From an uncultured Campylobacter sp. (lineage in GTDB: Bacteria; Campylobacterota; Campylobacteria; Campylobacterales; Campylobacteraceae), in contig CALHQN010000106.1 in assembly GCA_938036585.1 (NCBI GenBank), forward strand, positions 1 through 7,106: a DNA stretch of 7,106 nucleotides. The letters run 5' to 3'. The notes under the pieces were generated by a model. That model was not told the origin of the DNA and made no database searches. It saw nothing but the letters and a program-made list of their open reading frames with translations. Numbering within the stretch: the first letter of the stretch is position 1; each line of letters begins with the position of its first letter. Below are positions 1 to 5,175 of this stretch, in pieces. A program made the position numbers and the translations under genes.

Positions 1-35
1 CCCGCATTCGCAGAAAAATTTTAAAATCACAATGA

Positions 36-60
36 ATCGGCGCGGAATAGGCGCGCCGAT
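36..60 (-). terminator. Candidate terminator hairpin after the FliO-like gene
   Basis: The arms at 36-44 and 52-60 are perfect 9-bp inverted complements (ATCGGCGCG / CGCGCCGAT) around a 7-nt loop. The hairpin begins 10 nt past the stop codon of the FliO-like gene. On the minus strand the stem is followed, after about ten mixed bases, by a T-rich stretch rather than an immediate T run, so it is a weak match to an intrinsic terminator. On the plus strand no T run follows. It could also serve as an mRNA 3'-end stabilising structure. Confidence 0.4.
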
Positions 61-69
61 CTTATCCGT

Positions 70-1221
70 TTAGTCGATGACGTTTGAGTCTTTAAGTACG
101 ACGAGATGTTTTTTGCCGCCGAAACTTAGCACCACGGCGGTGTTTTCCTCATCGATGCTGCCGACGAAATCCACCTCGACGTCGCTAGAAGGCAGGGCAG
201 GCGCGCTTAAAATTTCATCTTGTAAAACCTTTTTAAACGTCAAAGCTCCCGCCTCTTTGGCGCCCAGCTTCTCCTTTAGCTCGCTTGAAAATCCCTGCAT
301 TTCGGCTTTTTTAACGCCCGTATCGGCAGCGCCATTTTGATCCGTATCGCGCGAAATTCCATCGCCGAAAGCGCCGCTCTCATCGCTCAAAGTCTCACGC
401 TCAGAGCTTGGCTCCTTAAAATTTAGATCCTCGTCTTCGGCATCAAAGCTATTCTGCGAAATTTCATCAGAGCTCTTATCCGAAAGTTCGTTTTTAAATT
501 TAGAATCTTCCTCTTTGATCTCGGTTTGCGAAATTTCGTCGTAAAAATCATCATAGGCGCTCTTGGAGCTCTCGCCTGCAAATTTAGCGCCATTTTCCTC
601 ATCCCAAAGATCCGCGCCGTTAGAATTTTTAGAATTCTCCGCTTCGCCAAGATCATGGGCCTGCTCTGCGTCGTCGTCGAAAACCCTCCACGTCTCATCG
701 ATGCTTTTATGCGATTTGCCCGCTAGGACTTTGCGCACGAAAACGACCGCCGCGACTATGAAAAGGATCGCGACAAGCAGCGGCATGATCCAGCCAAGGC
801 TGCTGCTTTTGCCGCTAGCCGCCTCGCCGCCCTCGCTTTTGACGCTCATTCTACTCTGATCAAAAGCGGGGTTTTTTACGCGCAAAACGAGTTTTAAATT
901 TCCGTCTTGGGTAAGAGCGTCAACCAAGAGACTCGCCCCTGTGGGGAAATTGATCTCGATATCCTTGCCCTTGGGCGCGATCGTAAAGCTTTTAAGCACC
1001 TTTTGGTTGGTACGCATTTCGTTAAATTTCTCATCGCCGCCGAGCCCCTTTAAAATAAGGCTCATCGACTGCCCATCGACGCGGCGCACGATGTCGGGCT
1101 TGTATGCGGAGTCAAACGCCAAGGCAATGTCGACGCTGTCGTCGTGGTTGAAAAGATCGTATTGCATCAGATTGGCGCCGAGACAAAAATTTGCGATTAA
1201 AATCAAAAATATCTTTTTCAT
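70..1221 (-). CDS. FliO-like flagellar export membrane protein with long acidic linker
   Basis: This is a 383-residue membrane protein. Residues 1-16 form a signal-like hydrophobic start. Residues about 20-116 are a beta-rich extracytoplasmic domain resembling an AMIN domain, and residues about 143-164 are one strong transmembrane helix. Residues about 170-330 are a Ser/Asp/Glu-rich, probably disordered cytoplasmic linker. The tail (about 350-383) is hydrophobic and beta-rich (GSIDEENTAVVLSFGGKKHL...) and resembles the FliO tail next to the flagellar type III export gate. From memory, epsilonproteobacterial FliO proteins have an unusually large periplasmic part, and in C. jejuni the flagellar genes fliN and a FliO-like gene lie just past trpA, which fits this position. 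The ATG lies 10 bp after the trpA stop, with a GGGAAG ribosome site, so it is probably cotranscribed with trpBA. The transmembrane layout is clear; the FliO name is an inference. The alternative is an unassigned AMIN-domain membrane protein. Confidence 0.6.
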   Translation of the reverse strand: MKKIFLILIANFCLGANLMQYDLFNHDDSVDIALAFDSAYKPDIVRRVDGQSMSLILKGLGGDEKFNEMRTNQKVLKSFTIAPKGKDIEINFPTGASLLVDALTQDGNLKLVLRVKNPAFDQSRMSVKSEGGEAASGKSSSLGWIMPLLVAILFIVAAVVFVRKVLAGKSHKSIDETWRVFDDDAEQAHDLGEAENSKNSNGADLWDEENGAKFAGESSKSAYDDFYDEISQTEIKEEDSKFKNELSDKSSDEISQNSFDAEDEDLNFKEPSSERETLSDESGAFGDGISRDTDQNGAADTGVKKAEMQGFSSELKEKLGAKEAGALTFKKVLQDEILSAPALPSSDVEVDFVGSIDEENTAVVLSFGGKKHLVVLKDSNVID

Positions 1222-1231
1222 ACTCTTCCCG

Positions 1232-1978
1232 TTAATTAAAAAGTTCGGCGATCTTGTCTTGCAGATCGTGCCCGCCGTAGTTCGCGCATAAATTTACGAT
1301 CGCGGTGCCGATGATAGCGCCGTCTGCGTATTCTTTGGTGGCGCGAACATCGCTAGAGTTGCGGATACCAAAGCCGATCGCCACGGGAAGATCGCTCATT
1401 TTTTTAAGATCTGCGACCATATTTTTAAGGCGCGAGATCGGAGTTTGCTTGCTTCCGGTCACGCCGATAGCGCCCACGCCGTAGATGAAGCCTCGTGCGC
1501 GGCTCAAAACTCGCGCGGCGCGGTGCTCGCTCGTAACGCTAATAAGCGGGATGAGCGCGATACCGAACTCCTCGCAAAGCGCGAAAATTTCCTCGTTTTC
1601 CTCATACGGCAGATCGGGGATTATTAGTCCGCTGATGCCGTAGCGCGCCGCCTGCGCTACAAACTCGCGCGCGCCGTAGGCAAAGATCACGTTGTAATAG
1701 ACCAAAAACACAAGCGGCTTGCGCGTCTGCACCTCTTTTAAAATTTCAAATACTGTGCCCGCGTTTACGCCGTTTTGCACCGCGGAGAAGCTCGCCTTAA
1801 AAATTTCCGGACCGTCCGCGAGTGGATCGGAATACGGGATGCCGATCTCAAGCAGATCGATCGCACTTTCGTCTAAATTTGACAAAAACTCCTTCGTGTG
1901 CGCGGGGCTCGGATATCCCGCCACGATATAGCCGATGTTCGCCTTTTTGCCCGCAAAGGCCGCTTTGATCTTATCCAT
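1232..1978 (-). CDS. trpA: Tryptophan synthase alpha chain
   Basis: TrpA cleaves indole-3-glycerol phosphate to indole and glyceraldehyde 3-phosphate in the cytosol. It passes indole through a tunnel to TrpB in the alpha2-beta2 complex. The 248-residue TIM barrel matches the usual Campylobacter length and is somewhat shorter than the enterobacterial protein (268). The signature [16 protein letters not shown] is intact: Glu44 and Asp55 align with the catalytic Glu49 and Asp60 of the Salmonella enzyme. The phosphate-binding loops near the C-terminus are present as GFGIRNSSD and GAIIGTAIV. The ATG sits inside the last codons of trpB (8-bp overlap), with an AAGGA ribosome site at 1986-1990 within trpB, so the two are translationally coupled. 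No frameshift or missing key residue is seen. Confidence 0.97.
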   Translation of the reverse strand: MDKIKAAFAGKKANIGYIVAGYPSPAHTKEFLSNLDESAIDLLEIGIPYSDPLADGPEIFKASFSAVQNGVNAGTVFEILKEVQTRKPLVFLVYYNVIFAYGAREFVAQAARYGISGLIIPDLPYEENEEIFALCEEFGIALIPLISVTSEHRAARVLSRARGFIYGVGAIGVTGSKQTPISRLKNMVADLKKMSDLPVAIGFGIRNSSDVRATKEYADGAIIGTAIVNLCANYGGHDLQDKIAELFN

Positions 1979-3152
1979 AAATCGTTCCTTTTTTATAGTT
2001 CATCACGGTATCCATATCCTTATCGCCCCTGCCGCTCACGTTTACGACGATCGTTTTTCTGCCTTTTAACTGCGGACAGAGCTTTTCTAAATACGCTAAC
2101 GCGTGCGCGCTTTCGATCGCGGGGATAATGCCCTCAAGCCTAGAAAGCAGCTTAAGCGCCGTGATGCACTCATCGTCGGTTACCGCTTCGTATTTTGCGC
2201 GACTTATCTCGTGTAGATGTGCGTGCTCCGGGCCCACTCCAGGATAATCAAGCCCCGCCGAGATGCTGTGAACAGGCTCGATCATGCCGAATTTATCCTG
2301 TAGCACGATCGTTTTCATACCGTGGATGATGCCCGCGCGCCCATTGGTAATAGTCGCTGCGTGATAAGGGGTTTGTGCGCTCAAGCCGCCCGCCTCGATG
2401 CCCACGAGCTGCACGCTAGGATCATCCACGAACGCGCTAAAAATTCCTATCGCATTGCTTCCGCCTCCTACGCAGGCTAGGACGTAATCGACCTTGAGCC
2501 CCTTGCTTGCGAGCTGCGATCTAGTCTCGGCGCCGATGACGCTTTGAAAATCCCTAACCATCTTCGGATACGGATGCGGCCCGACCGCCGAGCCGATGAC
2601 GTAAAATACGCTCTCAATCTCGTTTACCCACGCCTGAATCGCCGCGGTGGTGGCCTCTTTGAGCGTTTTTAATCCGGTGCCGATTTTGATTAAATTTGCA
2701 CCCAAAAGCTGCATCCTAAAGGCGTTGAGCTGTTGGCGCGCGGCGTCGGTCTCGCCCATATACACGTCGCACTCAAGCCCGAATAGCGCCGCTGCCGTCG
2801 CCGTCGCCACGCCGTGCTGGCCTGCGCCGGTTTCTGCGATGACCTTTTTTTTGCCCATCTTCTTAGCTAACAGCGCCTGCGCAAGGGCATTGTTGATTTT
2901 ATGAGCGCCCGTGTGATTAAGATCCTCGCGCTTTAGATAAATTTCATGCCCGTAGTGCTCGCTAAGGCGCGCAGCGTGATACAGCGGCGTCGGACGCCCC
3001 GCATATTCGCGCAGCAAGTAACCCAGCTCGTCTTTAAATTCCTTAGTCTGCGCTATGGTGCTGTACGCATCCTCCAACTCCTCGAGCGCAAACATCGCCG
3101 TCTCAGGCACGAACTGCCCGCCGAAACTCCCGAAATACGCCTTTTTATTCAT
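1971..3152 (-). CDS. trpB: Tryptophan synthase beta chain
   Basis: TrpB is the PLP enzyme that condenses indole with L-serine to make L-tryptophan, the last step of the pathway. The protein has 393 residues, standard for the TrpB1 type. The PLP Schiff-base lysine is Lys85 in [11 protein letters not shown]. Glu107 in AETGAGQHG corresponds to the catalytic Glu109 of Salmonella. The PLP phosphate loop GGGSNA is at 229-234 and the C-terminal SGRGDKD at 373-379. The start is supported by a strong GAGGAG ribosome site at 3158-3163. It overlaps trpA by 8 bp. The usual upstream neighbours (trpF, trpD and so on) are absent; the gene begins its own unit beside an A+T-rich toxin/immunity cluster. Confidence 0.98.
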   Translation of the reverse strand: MNKKAYFGSFGGQFVPETAMFALEELEDAYSTIAQTKEFKDELGYLLREYAGRPTPLYHAARLSEHYGHEIYLKREDLNHTGAHKINNALAQALLAKKMGKKKVIAETGAGQHGVATATAAALFGLECDVYMGETDAARQQLNAFRMQLLGANLIKIGTGLKTLKEATTAAIQAWVNEIESVFYVIGSAVGPHPYPKMVRDFQSVIGAETRSQLASKGLKVDYVLACVGGGSNAIGIFSAFVDDPSVQLVGIEAGGLSAQTPYHAATITNGRAGIIHGMKTIVLQDKFGMIEPVHSISAGLDYPGVGPEHAHLHEISRAKYEAVTDDECITALKLLSRLEGIIPAIESAHALAYLEKLCPQLKGRKTIVVNVSGRGDKDMDTVMNYKKGTIYG

Positions 3153-3171
3153 CCTATCTCCTCACATTAAA

Positions 3172-3184
3172 TCGCAAGATTATA
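3172..3184 (-). promoter_or_regulatory. Predicted sigma-70 promoter for trpBA
   Basis: A perfect TATAAT -10 box reads on the minus strand at 3184-3179, inside the run TTTTATATAAT. No TTGACA-like -35 box lies 17 bp upstream, which is normal for Campylobacter, where T-rich sequence replaces it. Transcription would start near 3172, giving a leader of about 20 nt that ends with the GAGGAG ribosome site. That leaves no room for a leader peptide, attenuator or T-box, so any tryptophan control would have to act at the promoter. The box matches consensus; the start point is an estimate. Confidence 0.6.
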
Positions 3185-3216
3185 TAAAATTTCGCGTTAA
3201 ATTTCGCTTTTTTGAC

Positions 3217-3234
3217 GGCACCTTTTGCGGCGCC
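3217..3234 (-). other. Small G+C-rich hairpin upstream of the trpB promoter
   Basis: Read on the minus strand, GGCGCC (3234-3229) can pair with GGTGCC (3222-3217) over six positions, one of them a G-U pair, around a 6-nt loop. No T run follows on this strand. It lies about 33 bp upstream of the TATAAT box. It might help end transcription arriving from the accessory cluster, or it may be incidental. Confidence 0.25.
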
Positions 3235-3372
3235 CTTCTAAATTTATCGGATATACGGTCACAAAAAACACGCGGCGCAAAATAGTAAATTTTGAAATTT
3301 ACACTTCAAATTGCGGCTAATATTTTGCTTGATGAGCAGTCCCAACTTCGTAAATTTGAATAATTTGTGAAT

Positions 3373-3774
3373 TTATTTGCTTTCATTGCCAATATCGCTC
3401 TTTTTAGGATTACCAATAGGACAAATTATATTGTCGGTATCTGTAAGTCTTAGTTTTTTCCACTCTTCAAAACTATTAACTCTAATCAAATTATGTGGGA
3501 TTTTTGACGGTTCATCAATAATTTTAAGACACTCGCTCGTTTCTCTTTTAAAATACTGCATAATAAGGTGATTATCGTCATTTTCCAAAGCCTTTTTTAT
3601 ACATTTTGCTTTTAACTTAACATAACCGCTATTACTTAGAGAATTTTTTGAAAAGAGCCTTATTGGGGCACACTCGCTAATTATTTCCGTATAAATCATA
3701 CGAAAAACAAAAAACGAAATAATCAGCAAAACTGGTAATAGAATAATGTTTTTGTATTGCTTTAAAAATTTCAT
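3373..3774 (-). CDS. Small membrane-anchored protein, possible orphan immunity protein
   Basis: I do not recognise this 133-residue protein. A Lys-rich N-terminus (Lys2, 5, 8) precedes one hydrophobic helix at about residues 9-28. About 105 polar residues follow, with four cysteines (Cys35, 58, 82, 118). By the positive-inside rule the polar part would lie outside the inner membrane, where the cysteines could form two disulfides. The ATG follows the upstream stop by 9 bp and has an AAGGT ribosome site. It is the last gene of the accessory cluster, directly after a haemagglutinin fragment. That is the position an immunity gene takes in an orphan toxin/immunity module, but no toxin coding region remains next to it. 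The immunity role rests only on position. It could also be an unrelated small membrane protein. Confidence 0.7.
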   Translation of the reverse strand: MKFLKQYKNIILLPVLLIISFFVFRMIYTEIISECAPIRLFSKNSLSNSGYVKLKAKCIKKALENDDNHLIMQYFKRETSECLKIIDEPSKIPHNLIRVNSFEEWKKLRLTDTDNIICPIGNPKKSDIGNESK

Positions 3775-3783
3775 TTTATTACC

Positions 3784-4512
3784 TTATTGGGAATTTTTGA
3801 ATTTTGCGGATAAAAACCTTAATCTTTGTGTTTTACTGCCGCTTATGCCTATACCTGCCCCTATAGAGCTTGATTTGCTATCGTAATTATAGCTATCTCT
3901 TAAGCTATGAAGGCTTAGATCATGTCCTACCTTTAAAGCTAAAGCGTTATCCGCTCTAAGGTTAGCCCCTTTTATTAAAGCATCGTTACTAGCTAAGGCA
4001 TATATATTATGTCCTGCATAAACTTTAGCGTTATTGTGGCTAAGGCTTTCCTCTTTCATATTGCTTTTAGAGTAATCAAGCCCTGCGCTTCCTCCTCCGC
4101 CTCCATACATGGTAGCGGATACTCTTCCGCTTACGGTTTTAGAACTTTGCTTAGCTTCATAGCTATCTTGCGAAGCTTCCATAAATAGATTATGGGTGTT
4201 TAGGTATATATCGTTACTGGCATATAAATTTGAGCCTTTGATATTTATAGCGGTATCTTTATTGCTATCAGTTAAAATTTTAATATTCTTGCCGCTAAGA
4301 TTAGAGGCTACGGATCTACTTGATTTGGAACTATCTTTGGAAGTGGTTCCACTAAGCTCTGCGGAGGCTCCGACGCTAAAGCCCCAGGTAACCCAGCTAG
4401 AGGATGCGGCAGATCCTTGGGAGATGAGGGCGGCGGTTAGGTTTACAAGCAATATGCAAAAGAGGCAAATTATTGTTATGGGCTTAAATTTCAAGTACTC
4501 CTCCTTTTTCAT
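3784..4512 (-). CDS. Orphan filamentous-haemagglutinin/CdiA repeat fragment with signal-like N-terminus
   Basis: This 242-residue protein has two unlike parts. Residues 1-36 look like a Sec signal: a charged start (MKKEEYLKFK), a hydrophobic core at about 11-31, then SQGSAAS, where signal peptidase could cut. Residues about 40-228 are Ser/Gly/Asn-rich beta-helix sequence of the haemagglutinin-repeat type (e.g. AINIKGSNLYASNDIYLNTHNL, split here as AINIKGSNLY then ASNDIYLNTHN). The codons for about residues 208-228 nearly duplicate sequence in the large exoprotein gene. The similarity ends at Thr228, and a 14-residue unrelated basic tail (QRLRFLSAKFKNSQ) closes the protein. The ATG lies 5 bp after the putative immunity gene's stop, behind a GAGGTG/AGGT ribosome site. 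Full-length exoproteins of this family run to thousands of residues, so this is a fragment. It may be the scaffold of an orphan module that has lost its toxin. Whether it is expressed or exported is unknown. Confidence 0.75.
   Translation of the reverse strand: MKKEEYLKFKPITIICLFCILLVNLTAALISQGSAASSSWVTWGFSVGASAELSGTTSKDSSKSSRSVASNLSGKNIKILTDSNKDTAINIKGSNLYASNDIYLNTHNLFMEASQDSYEAKQSSKTVSGRVSATMYGGGGGSAGLDYSKSNMKEESLSHNNAKVYAGHNIYALASNDALIKGANLRADNALALKVGHDLSLHSLRDSYNYDSKSSSIGAGIGISGSKTQRLRFLSAKFKNSQ
3828..3893 (-). repeat. Direct repeat copy A, in the orphan haemagglutinin fragment
   Basis: These 66 bp match 7041-7106 at 64 positions; the two differences are adjacent, at 3859-3860. Both copies are read in the same frame, since the offset of 3213 bp is a multiple of three. 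They encode the stretch ending GIGISGSKT. The match stops sharply at 3828. At the other end it runs to the window edge, so the true repeat may be longer. Confidence 0.95.
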
Positions 4513-4517
4513 ACTAC

Positions 4518-5156
4518 CTACACCTCTATAACCACATCCTTATACTTTTCATAAAGCTTCGGCTTTAAAATTTTATCACAATACTCTTTGCCGACCTTAG
4601 TCATACATATCCAATGACTAAATCTGCTCCATGTGTTAGGGTTTTTCCAAGTTATCTCTGCTTGGGGAGTTATTTTGTCCTCCTCTAAGAATTTATACCC
4701 ATAAAAGAAGTTATCCCTGAAATATATCCATTTTTCATAAAGCGACATACCTAAATCGATTTTCGATAAATTTGTATTAAAGTCAGTTCCCTTCTCTCTT
4801 AGATTTCCGCCCTCTATGCCGAAATCTATCATACCCCCTAAAAATAGCTGCCCCATTACTCCGAAGTATTCTCCCGCATATGTAGGATAAGCTGAAATTT
4901 CAGGATTATCTTCATATGGTGGTAGCATATAGTCGTAATCATCCGCAATCATTGAATCTAATTCAAACCATTCGCATAGACAAAAAATCCTATACGCAAA
5001 GTAATCTAAAATATCTTTTTTCTCGACATTTGGGGTTTTGGGCAATATCTTAAGAAATGGCCCATTTTCGTTAAATCCGAAAGCTTTGAAAAGTCTTTCA
5101 TCTTGGCTAAAAACCCAACCGTATCGTTCGTTTGGTTCTAAAATTTTAAATTTCAT
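4518..5156 (-). CDS. Candidate immunity protein for the CdiA-like toxin
   Basis: I do not recognise this 212-residue family. It has no signal peptide or membrane helix, so it should be cytosolic. It is rich in Tyr, Phe and Trp, and acidic by my count (about 34 Asp/Glu against 26 Lys/Arg). Acidic clusters include IADDYDY and PPYEDNPE; the C-terminal region (about 170-212) turns basic. The start lies 19 bp after the stop of the large exoprotein gene, with a modest AAAAGAGA ribosome site. In contact-dependent inhibition loci the gene right after cdiA encodes the cognate immunity protein, which binds the toxin tip and spares kin cells. An acidic protein paired with a basic tip fits this. The role is inferred from position and charge, not from a family match. 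Confidence 0.7.
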   Translation of the reverse strand: MKFKILEPNERYGWVFSQDERLFKAFGFNENGPFLKILPKTPNVEKKDILDYFAYRIFCLCEWFELDSMIADDYDYMLPPYEDNPEISAYPTYAGEYFGVMGQLFLGGMIDFGIEGGNLREKGTDFNTNLSKIDLGMSLYEKWIYFRDNFFYGYKFLEEDKITPQAEITWKNPNTWSRFSHWICMTKVGKEYCDKILKPKLYEKYKDVVIEV

Positions 5157-5175
5157 AGCATCTCTTTTACCCGAT

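Larger units (their letters stand above)
3153..3372. other. Intergenic region between the toxin/immunity cluster and trpB
   Basis: This 220-bp stretch holds no credible gene. Besides the trpB promoter and ribosome site it has two small foldable segments. The first is an A+T-rich perfect 7-bp inverted repeat with arms at 3285-3291 and 3296-3302 (GTAAATT / AATTTAC, 4-nt loop). On the minus strand TATTTTG follows it, so it is a weak candidate terminator for the accessory transcript about 70 nt past its last stop. The second is the G+C-rich hairpin at 3217-3234. Base composition changes across this stretch, from A+T-rich accessory DNA at the right to G+C-richer trp DNA at the left. Confidence 0.7.

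Noticed and set aside
5..7. Minus-strand ATG as a possible start of the next gene after the FliO-like gene
   Set aside because: No ribosome site lies in front of it and only two codons are visible.
1..24. Plus-strand reading frame ending PAFAEKF then TAA, as a possible C-terminus of a convergent gene
   Set aside because: Eight codons at the window edge cannot support a gene, and the other two plus frames also read on for a while. The hairpin at 36-60 would fit between convergent genes, but this is not evidence enough.
423..859. Overlapping open frames on both strands within the FliO-like gene
   Set aside because: They are shadows of the low-complexity acidic linker region. The main frame has a coherent signal, helix and tail.
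3187..3207. Two AAATTTCGC words 12 bp apart just upstream of the trpB -10 box, as an operator
   Set aside because: AAATTT words are very common throughout this genome's DNA, including inside genes. The pair is not distinctive without comparison to relatives.
4196..4531. Plus-strand 111-codon open frame opposite the haemagglutinin fragment
   Set aside because: It lies antisense over a frame with clear repeat-type protein sequence and ribosome site. Its product shows no family features and is taken as a shadow.
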